A stretch of 64,000 nucleotides of DNA from Micropterus salmoides (taxonomy: Eukaryota > Chordata > Actinopteri > Centrarchiformes > Centrarchidae): contig NW_024041262.1 in assembly GCF_014851395.1 (NCBI RefSeq), forward strand, positions 17,227,671-17,291,670. Reading direction: 5' to 3'. How positions within the stretch are numbered: position 1 is the first letter of the stretch; every line of letters starts with the position of its first letter. Shown here in pieces: positions 27,456 through 38,658 of this stretch. Under the pieces are notes generated by a model that was not told where the DNA came from, made no database searches, and worked only from the letters and a program-made list of their open reading frames with translations. The translations under genes were made by a program, and so were the position numbers.

Positions 27456-28884
27456 TAGCATGACTGCATGTGGAAAATGTCAATTGCGTGAGTCACAGAT
27501 CTTGTCACACCCCTATGCTGCACTGCTTTTGGATAGTCTTCACAAAATGCAAGAAACTGCAGTATCACAAATGCATTCTCAATTTGAAATAATCTTTACA
27601 AAATAACCTTAATTTTGATTATTTATTAATATTGACGTATGCACGGATAAAATGCATCTGTTTTGCTGGGTGTCTGTCACTCTACTATTACTATCTACAA
27701 TTTCAATCTGTGATTTAAAGGTAACTTTATCCCCATATCACAAAAATTGAACTTGAGTTAGAATCTGAGATGACAGCAGGTGAGATCTACTAAGCTAGTT
27801 AACTTAGTAGTTGGCCTTGGTTTATCCATCATGACTGGATTTAGCTACTTCCTCATTTAGAGATGTCAGTTAATCAAAACTGATCATTTTCATTCACTAA
27901 TAATTAAGCTTGACTTGGGTATATCACAAGCTATGGCTACAGCGTTCTTGTAACAACTGAGCGGATGCAATTGCTTAGCTTAGAAAAAGGTGAACAAACT
28001 GTACAGTGACTACAATCAACGGAATTGAACGTAACACTTTAAATCAGCAAAGCATTTGGTAATTTACACCTCTGGAGTGTAGTTACTGCAGCTTGGGTGA
28101 CAACACAAGAATGCCGTAACTTCACAGACACAGTTTATTTACTGCTATGTAGCTTGATTTTTAGCTGTATGTTGTAGTTACTGCAAATTTAGACATTATA
28201 CATTTCTATAGCATAATAATTTTTTCTATATTAAATCAGTTGTCAAAAAATCTGAATTCAGGTCTAAACAATTTGCTTTTGTAGAGCAGGTAATAGAAAG
28301 ATATAGAACAGCTTCCTCTGAAGGATTCACAGGATGCATCATTGTCTCTGAATTTAATAGTTTGTTTTATATGCAACACATTCTATGAGAAATTGTAAAG
28401 TTATTGTTATTGTAAACCAGCTTGATTTACACATGGGCAAGGCAGAACCAGGTCTTGGGATGGTAACAATGTGAGTATACTGTAGGTTCCCTTTTGGGAG
28501 TGGACGTCATTGTTTTGATAAAACCTTGCAGTCAGAGAAGTTAAATGTTTGGCGCATTGGCCTCTTTATATAATGTGTTTTTCTCCAAGGGGAATTTTAC
28601 CCGTACTTTATCTGCAACCACCATCCATATAAGACCACAGCCTTGTGCTCTTTAAATAGAGCAGCTTTGTGTACGAGAAATGGCCAGAGCAAAGGTATGA
28701 AAATGTTCCCTTCCTGCTGCCCCAATCAAAGAGAGTGAGAGGCCACTTTGGAAAGGGCTGACTTATTTCCTGCCGTGTTGACTCCTCTCACAGTTTTATA
28801 CAGTGTATAGTTAGAAGAGGTCAACATACAGAAGGAGAAGAAAACCATGAAGGCTTTCACTGTCTGTCTGTCGCATAGCTCTAT

Positions 28885-29690
28885 TTATAGATACATTTAC
28901 ATTTACATTTACTCATTTGGCTTTTATCCAAAGCGACTTACATTTGAGGAACAACATACAAGCATCAACAGAGCATCAAATACAGATCTACAACTGACAA
29001 TACATACTAGTAAGAGCAGCAATAAGTACTAGTAAGGGCTCATAGTACATATCACATCAATGGGGTAAATACCTAGGGAAGGAAGTAAGAGTTAACAAAA
29101 AGTGCAATCAAAACAAAAAAGTGCAATCAATACAAGATAATTGTAGGGGATAGAAGAAGAAGAGCACAGGAAGTGCATGTTAGAGGTTAGGAGTTAGAGG
29201 TGTTACAAGAGGAAGTGTTCTCGGAAGAGAAGAGTTTTCAAGAGCTTCTTGAAGTTAGAGAGGGACACTCCTGCTCTGATGGCGTGTGGTAGCTCGTTCC
29301 ACCATCGTGGTGTCACAGATGAGAATAGCTTGGACTGGGATTGTTTTGTGTGAAGGGATGGCAGAGCCAGGCAGCATTCGTTGGAGCAGCGTAGCGGCCG
29401 AGAGGGAACATAAGTTTGTATTATGGAGTTTAGCTGGATGGGTGCAGACCCAGTAGTCACTCTGTATGCAAGCATTAGTGACTTGAATTTGATTCTGGAG
29501 GCCACGGGGAGCCATTGAGTAATGGAGTGACATGAGTCTTTTTGGGCTGATCAAAAACCAGATGTGCTGCTGCGTTATGAACCATTTGTAAGGGTTTCAC
29601 TGCACAAGCTGGATGCATTGTTAGGATTGATTTTGATTGGCTGTCCTGGAAATACCTGCCCAGATTTCTTTTCATCCTCACTTACAACTA
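28885..29690 (-). mobile_element. 5'-truncated L2-type LINE
   Basis: On the minus strand the element runs from the C-terminal part of ORF2 (about 29640) to a canonical 3' tail at 28895-28950: TGTAAGTCGCTTTGGATAAA, then AGCCAAATGAGTAAATG and ATG-rich TAAATG repeats. The tail is nearly the same as that of the SINE at 57978-58215. Only the last 0.8 kb of the LINE is present. Confidence 0.85.
29203..29640 (-). pseudogene. LINE ORF2 C-terminal fragment, frameshifted
   Basis: One frame gives LQMVHNAAAHLVF then THVTPLL, the conserved region after the reverse transcriptase in L2 LINEs (usual form: LQ-QNAAARL...HVTPLL..LHWLPV..RI.FK). The reading then shifts frame near 29505 to continue ASRIKFKSLMLAYRV, RPLRCSNE, RWWNELPHAIR and LSNFKKLLKTLLF to a stop at 29203. 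It lacks the endonuclease and catalytic RT motifs and is not functional. Confidence 0.85.
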
Positions 29691-31380
29691 TTTCAAGGTC
29701 ATTTTAAGTGAATGTTGGTTTAATTTCGCTTGACAAATGACCATATGATCCTCATTTTGTTCTTTTATAAATTACGTGCTGGCCAGTTGTGGCCTGGCAC
29801 ACAGGACAGGGGTGCCTTAGCACTCTGGTTTATGGTCAAACGTGGGCATGAGCATATCATTAATCCAGCACATTGCTCTATTTTTGTCACTGACCCATAT
29901 TTAAATGATCACAGTATAGTAAATATAAAAAAATCTATTTAATGTTTGCTATGACAACACCAAATTCTGAATCCCACAACAGGAGGCCACAGTCTATAAT
30001 TATTGCTCAGCTTACATTCAAAATAAACTGTCTCGGTTCCTTGGTTAGTGGTGCATGATACGCTATGAGTGATATAATGATTAGTTGTTTCTGTAGCTTC
30101 TCCTTTTTGAATTAAAGACCAACTTCAAAGTGAGGGGAAAAGGTGGGAATTAAAGCCCACAGTTTAGATTTTTCAAATGACTTTCTCCACCATCATTTCC
30201 TACATGTATAAATGGACACTTGCTGCCTGCTTCCGGTGGTCACCCTGGTCTGCTATACAAACATTTTTCAGCATCTATATTGGATCCTTTCATCTGTGGT
30301 AACCATGCAACAGCATCACACGGTCACCGCTCACATGGTGTCTGCTACGTCACAAAGGAAAAGGTCTGTCATCGCACTGTTGAGACAGGAGATTCACCCA
30401 TAATTTGTAAATGCATCAGCACCACATCTTATGGCAAATGAAGACATTCTCTATTGATGCTTAATGTTTCTCACCAGCCATCCTTGCTGCTCCTTTTAGC
30501 CTTAAACTGTAATGCCTGTTTTATTGTGAGTAATAGTGACAGTAGAAAGGCACTTACTCTGTATTTGGAGCAAAGCCAGCAGCGTGGGACAAATGGAGCA
30601 GCCCATTCAGTAGTTCTAAATTTTTTTTTAGACCCCTTCGCTCTAGCTTGGTGCTGACACAAAAGGAGGTATTGATGTAAGGGAAGACTGAAGCTTTGTG
30701 TTATGCCCACCAGAACTGGCTGAGGAAAAAGTTCTTTCTCAAACCTTAATTCAAAATGCAAATGGTGGCACATCTTGTACTCAAGGAACCTACAGTAAGC
30801 CTATTTTGTTTGAGCTATGCAGTTGCTTTAGTAACACAACGCACAAATATAAGAAATTATGCTGTTTTGTAGATGATGTTGGCATTTAAGAAAAGTTTGA
30901 AGTATACAAAATACATAGCTTCTTTTCTTTAAAATTCTAGTTGTTAGCAGTTGGCAGTGTTTTGTGTATACAGTATGCTGTAATGTTAATGTCCCTATAC
31001 ACTCCTGTTGTCTAACGGGCCCAAAGAACCAAAGAAAATAAACAAAAAGCATAAGAATGTTTCAAATTGTAAATGTGAAGTTTTCTGGCATGGCAGAAAT
31101 TGAAGGAATGTGTGACTGGGTTTGAAATGTATGCACGGTGAGTGTATTTAGATGTAAAGAAAAATGAAAAGAAAGAAACGGTAAGTAAATATAGGAATGA
31201 CACCTATTCACCGAGAATCACAGTGGTGCACTGTCATCTTGTTTTCTTTGCACCACCTGCTGACCTGATCCCAAGTCTTTACTTAAACTCTCCCCTCACC
31301 CACACAGCCATTGTTTGTACTGCAGAGGGGGTGACTGAAACTAAATGTCATTCTACATAGATAAAAAAAAAAATTGTCAC
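29691..31380. other. Non-coding DNA, nothing recognised
   Basis: Short frames only, with no motif or splice support. Confidence 0.5.
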
Positions 31381-31384
31381 AAAA

Positions 31385-31676
31385 TATAAATAATAATTGT
31401 CGCGAAATTCGTTCTCTGCACTTCAACCCGTCCCTCAAGGGAGCAGAGGGCAGCCGCTGTGCAGCGCCGGGGGACCAACTCAAGGTTTTTATCAGTGCCC
31501 AGTCAATGGCACTTTGGGTTTTTTTGATGGTGGGGGAAACCGGAGCACCTGGAGGGAACCCACACAGACACAGGGAGAACATACAAACTCCACACAGAAA
31601 GGCTGGGATGACCGGGGTTTAAACCCGTGACCTTCTTGCTGAGGCCACAGTGCCATCCACTGGACCACCGTGCCGC
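31385..31676 (-). mobile_element. tRNA-derived SINE
   Basis: The minus strand begins GCGGCACGGTGGTCCAGTGG (RNA polymerase III A-box region) and continues to a B-box-like GGGTTTAAACCCC, the tRNA-like head of a common teleost SINE. The body follows: TTTGTATGTTCTCCCTGTGT, CTCCAGGTGCTCCGG, and further sequence. The B-box has drifted (usual GGTTCGAATCC), so it is not a functional tRNA gene. The short frames at 31374-31630 lie inside this element. Confidence 0.85.
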
Positions 31677-31679
31677 TGG

Positions 31680-34480
31680 TATTTCAAACTAGAATAGATA
31701 TCTAAATTTAGAGCGGGAGTAATGCTTTATGTTTTCTTGTGGGACTGGGTAAAGTGGTTGGCAGTATTGTGCATAAACACCAAGCTCCTAATCAAAATGA
31801 AGTGAAAGATTACACTGTATTTGGTTACAAAGTCCCTGGTGTTAATCACATGTCACATGCCTTCTAATACTTTTAACAGTCCTTTTCTTGGGATGAGGTG
31901 ACCTTCAACCCTAAAGCATCAACCATATTCAAACAAAAAGTAGTCAAAACATAAATGCGAATAAATTTTGCACGTTTATCTTTGTAAGAGTTGATTATTT
32001 TTCTTAAGAGCTAGGATTTAATAGCACATTTTTGCCAATTTTTGGCAAACACCTGACAGAGAACATCCAGACTTTATGGTAAGGACGACAATTCGTAAGT
32101 GCATTTTTTAAGCTACCACAGTCATCACACTTACTCTCATTCTGTTTCTTTATGCATTTTGGTGGCTGTGATGGTCAGACAGCTTGGGTCTCTGCCCATG
32201 TTTTGGAGGCACTTCTCACATGTTTGGCTGGATCTAAATCCAGAGAAAATGTGCATCCGTTGCCGTTCTGTCAAGGGTTTTTATGGTGCGGTCAGCCGCA
32301 ATGGACTACTCAAAAAAAAAGTGTCATGTGTCATGTCCAAAGAAATACCAAAGAATTTTAAAAATGTTACTCAATAGGTCAGTGAATCATTTTATTAATC
32401 TACTGATATCGTCGGCGCAGAGTTCCCCAATTGTGATTTCAAAAGTCTGCTGTGACACAGCATAATGAAACAGTAGCTGACTTCCTGTTGAGAGATGAAT
32501 TGACACATACAGTAGATAATGATAAAAAGACAGCAAGGTATGTATATGTAGATGAAGTTTTGACACATTAATGTGTTTATGCTTACAAATTACTGTAATT
32601 TGTGTGGGATACTCGGGATACGTTTGTACACTGCTTTGAGGGACCATGTTGACAGTAAACACATCACAGTATAGCTGTGGCAGGGAAACCAAACCACATC
32701 AGATCTTTGATGTCTGTCTATGGTTGTATGTGAAAAACAGCTCTCATAAATCCTCAGGTTACCATTTCCTGTTTAAGAAAATTATAAAAATGTCTGGCCT
32801 TAATAACAGCTAGACAGCTCATGTGACATTTGATCCCATGTCAATAAATGCCTCTTTTATTGCAAGCATTTTTATTTGAAGCAGCGTGATATTTTTCCAA
32901 GAAGTGCTTCCTATGCAAAGTTTGCCACAGAGCTTTATACAACTTCTGTTGATGCACTGGAAAACTGCCCATGTGAACCTTATGTATAGCTCGGAAATGG
33001 TCAAAGATGAAAGAAAACTCGATAATAGGGACATTTTCAATTCACCGGTTTTATGTGACAGATGAAAACTGCTTCATTTGTCTCCTCATCACTCATCAGC
33101 TGTGTGAAGTGGGTTTTGTGCATTGAAATTCTGTGCCCACTCATCGCATTATCACATGCAACAACCTGAGTTTTATGAATTGCATTCCTCAGTGTGAGCT
33201 AATTTACTGTCTATTTAGATTTATGTCTCCTCCTCAGCCATAATTATCGCCTGCAACAGCACGAGTTTTGCTCTGAGACCCGTCTGAATTAACACTGGTT
33301 TGTGTCTGTTTATTGCAGATGTTACAGCACAGTATCATTCTGATCCTCTGTTTTGCATATTTCAGACCCCTCATGGTTGATGTGGCAGGGCACCATATAA
33401 CAGACCAGGAGGGTGGAGTTACCTAAATGCCCTCATTTTACTGCGCAGGGGGGTGGGTTGGGGGGTTGAGAAGGCTTTAATTCACTGGAAAGTGGTTATT
33501 CTATATTTGCTCCAACCATACAGTTACTCCACCCTCCACAATTCCCACATAAAGCCGGTCCAATATAAGAGTTTATGAATGCTGAATCTCTCCTCATTAG
33601 GTTTAGTCTCAGGCGATGCAGACCTGGGATCACTTTATTAAAATACAACAATCAGCCCAAACTAACCAGATAATGATCTGTTGATATGAGGAAGTACACT
33701 TCAAGTGCTCTGAGGGGTTTTGTGTAAGGGTTCAAATAAATGACTTAGTAAAACTTTTTTTAGAGTTGCTTTTTTGTATTTAAAAGAATGACTGAGGCAA
33801 GAAGAGAATGACTGCATAAACGACAGCTTCCCTGCATTTCTGTAAGCGGGTGGGGTCAGGTGGACGAAAATGACTTGTACCACATTATATGTAAAGTTGG
33901 AATAATTACTAGGTTTGGAGACTTAAATAGCTGGGACCACAGTGGTAAACATACTGGAAGTCAAGGCAGCTGCCTCCACAGGGCCCTTCCTTCTTGCCTC
34001 CTGAGAGACAAACCAGTCAGTGTGCAGAAAGCTTAAACATTAGGTTTAGGTAGAACAAAAAAAAGTCAGGGACACTTCAATTATCTTTTCAAACAAAAAG
34101 GCTCGGAAAGCAGTGAGTGGTTGTGTTTCACAACTAAAACAATGAAATGAACTGCCAGTGTTTCTTTTAATTATTTCTTTTTTTGCACAAAGCAAAAGAA
34201 CAGCTCAACAAACTAAATGTGAACCAGCCATCATAAGTCGTACCGGTAACAGACCAAATAGCAGGGATAGCTTGAGGTGCCAGTACTCTATCAGAGAGTC
34301 AAATAGCTTCGGAAACCCCACATCCAAACACACAAATGCACGCTTTCCAACCACAGTCCCGAGGAGGGTGGGGACAACACATCATACAAAGTTGTTATTT
34401 TCTAGTATAACCCAGCCCTCACAGTCTAATGCAATGTAAGACGACAACAAAAAAAAAAAAGCTACCTTTGTGAACTTTGT
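31680..34480. other. Non-coding DNA, nothing recognised
   Basis: AT-rich with short unsupported frames. No splice-supported exon or clear repeat. Confidence 0.5.
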
Positions 34481-34504
34481 TTAGCCACATCGGCACAGCA
34501 ATGT

Positions 34505-34640
34505 CATTCTGTTGGTCCACCACTTTGGTCTAGACTGAAATGTCTCAACAAAATTTGGAATTGCCGTGACAGTTCGTACAGATATTCATCTCTCAAGGAT
34601 GAATGATATCTTTAACTTTTCATTTACGCATCACTACTTC
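34505..34640 (+). repeat. Widespread teleost repeat, fragment
   Basis: TTGGTCCACCACTTTGGTCT, AGACTGAAATGTCTCAACAA, GACAGTTCGTACAGATATTC and AGGATGAATGATATC follow the order of a repeat very common in fish genomes. Another region of the same family is at 63120-63930 (TTTTGAACAGACATTCATGG, AGGATAAATCCTAC). Confidence 0.7.
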
Positions 34641-34988
34641 TTCGCCAGTACTGGAACATTGACACAGATGCCAGATTTTAAAACTCTGGTTTCCTGCAAA
34701 ATACAGGGAGATTAAGCTGGTGGCTTAATCAGCATTGTGTGAACTTGTTTGTCGAGGGCTTGAATGTAACGGACATTCATTTATATGTCCTCCACTGTAG
34801 CTTCAAGCAAATAATCGGTGAAGGCTCTTTCAGTGTTGATGGGTCTACTTGTGCCCATTGTTCCTCTTTGCTAATGTCCTGCAATTAGTATATCTAACAT
34901 CCAAAGACAGGCTGTAGTCATAAGCATACTCCCACTCACACTGATTGAAGGGCACTCCATAAGATGCTTTATGAATGTAATGTGTATT

Positions 34989-35105
34989 AGAGTCGCAGTC
35001 TAACACACTTCTCTGCCCTTCTAATTCAGCAGTTACCCACCCAAACCCTACACAGAGTCGCAGTCTAACACACTTCTCTGCTCCTCCATTTCAGGAGTTA
35101 CTTAG
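34989..35105 (+). repeat. Tandem repeat of 65 bp in LINE 5' region
   Basis: AGAGTCGCAGTCTAACACAC begins at 34989 and again at 35054. The two units stay alike for about 50 bases (CTTCTCTGC...TTCAG.AGTTAC). Promoter-like tandem units at the 5' end are known in several LINE families, so this suggests the 5' end of the element is close. Confidence 0.85.
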
Positions 35106-35118
35106 TGAAAATCCTATA

Positions 35119-36137
35119 GTGACGGTGTCTGTCCCCCGACCATTGAAATTATTTAAATCAAAGGTAAACAGAAGAGGAGCTGTGCATAACCTCATAAAAA
35201 TTAAAACCACAAGAGCAATAGCGCAAACTAATAGGAAAATTAAATGTGGACTCTTAAACATCAGATCTCTCTCTTCTAAAGGTGTACTAGTAAATGAACT
35301 AATATCAGATTATGATATTGATTTATTTTGTCTTACTGAAACCTGGCTGGGTGATGGAGAATATGTTAGCCTAAATGAATCCACCCCTCCCAGTCATATT
35401 AATACTCACATTCCTCCAGGCACAGGCCGAGGAGGTGGAGTTGCAGCTATCTTTGACTCTAGCCTACTAATCAGCTCTAAACCTAAACTAAACTATAACT
35501 CATTTGAAAGCCTTGTTCTTGGTCTTTCGCACCCAAGTTGGAAATCACTGCAACCAATTCTTTTCGTTACAGTGTACCGAGCACCCGGTCCGTACTCTTA
35601 TCTGAATTTGCAGAGTTTTTGTCAACTTTAGTCCTTAAAACGGACAAAGTTATTATTGTAGGGGATTTTAATATTCATGTAGACGTTGAGAATGACAGCT
35701 TTAGTACTGCGTTTATCAGTCTGTTAGATTCCGTCGGCTTCTCTCAGAGTGTTCATGAACCGACTCACTGTTTTAACCACACCCTCGACCTTGTTTTGGT
35801 GTATGGTATTGAAATTGAACATTTAATAGTGTTCCCACAGAATCCCTCTTTGTCCGACCACTGTTTGATAACTTTTGAGTTTGTATTCCTGAACTACACG
35901 CCATTGGGTAAAAATTTCTATACAAGATGTCTGTCTGATAGTGCTGTAGCTAAATTTAAGGATGCGATTCCATCAGCTCTAAATTCATTATCAAGTCACA
36001 AAGTAACGGAGGACTCCTATGCTAATTTCAGTCCCTCCCAAATCGATCATCTTGTTGATAGTGCTGCAGACTCACTGCGAATGACACTCGACTCTGTAGC
36101 CCCTCCAAAAAAGAAAACGGTTAGCTCCATGGTATAA
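35119..36137 (+). pseudogene. LINE ORF2 apurinic-like endonuclease domain, frameshifted
   Basis: The frame from 35119 carries LLNIRSLSSKG (N-terminal strand), LFCLTETWL with the catalytic Glu, and GRGGGVA. Near 35590 the reading moves to another frame, which carries VIIVGDFNIHVD, HTLDLVLV and SLSDHCLITFE (catalytic Asp/Asn and the final SDH). These are the active-site motifs of the exonuclease-endonuclease-phosphatase fold used by non-LTR retrotransposons. The frameshift and the stop at 36137 make it non-functional. Confidence 0.92.
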
Positions 36138-36289
36138 TACTGAAACTCGCAAATTAAAGCAAATATCGTGGAAACTTAAGAGGAATTCGCATTCCATTGT
36201 TTAATTTGGCAAGATAGTCTTAAAACTTATAGGAAGGTCCTCCGTAATTAAGTCTCACATTAAGCAAATTTCAAGGACCGCCTTTTTTC

Positions 36290-36841
36290 ACCTACGTAAT
36301 ATTGCGAAAATCAGGAACATCCTGTCTAAAAATGATGCAGAAAAACTAGTCCATGCATTTGTTACTTCTATGCTGGATTACTGCAATTCAGGCTGCTCGA
36401 AAAGGCTGCTCGAAAAAGTCCATTAAGACTCTTCAGCTGATCCAGAATGCTGCAGCACGTGTTCTGACAGGAACCAGGAAAAGAGATCGTATTTCTCCTG
36501 TTTTAGCTTCTCTGCATTGGCTTCCAGTAAAATCCAGAATAGAATTTAAAATCATTCTTCTTACCTACAAAGCTCTTAATGGTCAGGCACCATCTTATCT
36601 TAAAGAGCTCATAGTACCTTACTACCCCACCAGAGCACTGCGCTCCCAGAATGCAGGGTTACTTGTGGTTCCTAGAGTCTCCAAAAGTAGACTAGGAGCC
36701 AGAGCGTTCAGCTATCAAGCTCCTCTCCTGTGGAACCAGGTTCCAGTTTGGGTTCAGGAGGCAGACACCATCTCCACATTTAAGAGTAGGCTTAAGACTT
36801 TCCTCTTTGATAAAGCTTATAGTTGGGGCTGGCTCAGGTGA
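36290..36841 (+). pseudogene. LINE ORF2 C-terminal region
   Basis: The fragment starts in FHLRNIAKIRNILS, HAFVTSMLDYCNS, and after a small duplication (GGCTGCTCGAAAA twice at 36391-36417) continues TLQLIQNAAARVLTGTRKRD, SLHWLPVKSRIEFKI, YYPTRALRSQNAGLLVVPR and TFKSRLKTFLFDKAY. The entire catalytic reverse transcriptase between endonuclease and this region is missing. Confidence 0.92.
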
Positions 36842-37469
36842 GTCCTGAACCATCCCTTAGTTACAGACTGCCAGAGGATTTCCTATGATGCACTGAGCTC
36901 CTCTCTCCTCTACTTTCTCTCCCTCTGTATGCAACCTCATCCCATTATTGCATGTTACTAACACAACTTCTCCCCTTTCTGGTAGTCTTGTGCTTTCTCG
37001 TCCCTCTCCTCTCTCCTATCACTTCCTGCAGGTGTTTCTGGCTCTGGAGCTGTGGAGTCTGGATCTGTGGCTGCGGGTCACCTGCTGCTCCCGTGTTCCT
37101 GCTCGACACCCTCTGCTACAACAATTATTGTTACTAGTCCTATTGTTATTATTGTTATTATAAACATTAACATTACGATTGTTATCATTAACACTACTAT
37201 AAATATCTGTACCATTTTTCATTTAGTCATTTAGTCTATAGCAACATCACCTTTACTGTCTGTACCTCTGTGTGAATATTGTGTAGGCTGCCTCCCTCCC
37301 CTCTCTCTCTCTACTCGAGGTTTCTGCCTCTTAAAAATAAGTTTTTCCTTGCCTCTGTCGCCTAGTGCTTGCTCTTGGTGGGAAATGTTGGGCTTCTGTA
37401 AATAACATCATAGAGTACGGTCTAGACCTGCTCTTTCTTCTTCTCTAAAATTGAACTGAATTGTATTGC

Positions 37470-38640
37470 AGAGGATCCGTTTACTGTATACTGTATTCAC
37501 AGGTGTATTTATTTTACACCCCATGGGTGTCATTTATACTGTTCTGCCACATTTGCTTCCTTTAATGCTGTTGTTGCTTAACCTCTTTGATCTTTAAAAA
37601 AGATAGCTGACTAAGATGACAAAGGGGGAAGTTGTGCTTGAATGTAAAAGTATTTCAGACAGTGATCTACAAACAGTTTTGCCAAAGTGGAGATGTTTTA
37701 CAGTTAATGTAAAAGAATTTTTATTGCAGCAAACAAAATGCAAAAGAAACAGACTGAAACATCAGTTCTCTGCCAGGCCAGAGTATCAGGGCCTCTTTTT
37801 ATCACCAGCCAAGAGACTTGTGTCAACAGACAGAGACCTGCCGACAAACCTCACACAATCCTGCAAACCAGCTGCAGTTGGAATGTTTGCATACAGTGGC
37901 AGCGTAAACATCTGTTTTTACAGAATGGGTCCTTACAGTCCCGAGGACAACTTCAAACAACTTTTTGCCAATTACAAACATGCATGTACAGCAAACTACA
38001 GTATTTGTGTGCAAGAAAGCAAACCTGCAGAGGGGGAAAGAACCTGAGGAGCACATTGAGAGCTGGAGTCATTATGAATTTAAGCAAAGAGAAGAAGTAG
38101 CATGGGACATTACATCTAAATCTCTTTAGTCTTTGTTTCAAGTTTTTTTGGTGTAAAAGCAGCTAATGCTGCTAACTCAGAAGTTCTTCGACAAAAATAA
38201 CTAATGGAAGGTTCTTGGAAGTGTTTGAAACAGCTCATTGTTGGTCACAAACCTTCAACTATTTCCCTTAGAACTTGGGTATATTTGCTAAGGAAATATA
38301 TTTGGAGAGACTTACAGGACAAGCCAACCATACAGTTTGCTGTGGAGAGAAAACAGTCCGAAACAGTGCAAAAACAAAGAGAGCTTTCTATTTTCACCAT
38401 GCTATATGTAAGTTTCAGCATTGTTTCGAACATTGTTTCAAATACCCTTGTTTCAATAGCAAAAAGCTTTATATGAATTTTCCACTTAACAATACGTTTT
38501 CTTCATAAAACTATTTTAAATAGTAAAAAACTTTAAACAGAAAATAGCAGAAAATACGCCTCTCTGTATCAGAATAAAAGACCCTCATAAACATCAGAAT
38601 TCCAGAATTTTCCAAAAGGTTAGTTTTTCCAAGGTTCAGA
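37470..38640. other. Intergenic DNA 3' of chst3
   Basis: An open frame at 37616-38047 (143 aa) has no recognised domain. The chst3 3' UTR must extend into this region on the minus strand, but no certain polyadenylation signal was fixed. Confidence 0.4.
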
Positions 38641-38658
38641 GTTCATGTCCATCAAAGT

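Larger units (their letters stand above)
25130..28880. other. Non-coding DNA containing old DNA-transposon-like repeats
   Basis: Two diverged copies of one repeat are visible (26101-26185 and 27380-27455). A stretch at 26400-26520 (GGAACACGATGTTGGCATCACGAGATC, given as separate words in the DNA, then TTTTAATACTATTTTTAAG) resembles the end of a widespread fish DNA element. No gene is recognised. Confidence 0.4.
34985..37460 (+). mobile_element. L2-type LINE with internal deletion of the reverse transcriptase
   Basis: Order: tandem 65-bp repeat in the 5' region (from 34989 and 35054), endonuclease domain, an internal deletion, the ORF2 C-terminus, then a 3' UTR with AGTTTTTCCTTGCCTCTGTC and AGTACGGTCTAGACCTGCTC ending at about 37460. 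It is about 2.5 kb long. The same 3' UTR family is seen in decayed form at 1222-1447. The element lies about 1.2 kb from the chst3 stop codon. Confidence 0.9.

Noticed and set aside
30454..30773. Overlapping open frames on both strands
   Set aside because: No motif, no splice support and no repeat identity; ordinary chance frames.
31600..31676. tRNA-like sequence with A and B box
   Set aside because: It is the head of a SINE with a drifted B box and a SINE body after it; it does not form a proper tRNA gene.
37616..38047. 143-codon plus-strand open frame near the 3' end of chst3
   Set aside because: No recognisable domain, overlaps other open frames, and lies in a region expected to hold the chst3 3' UTR on the other strand.
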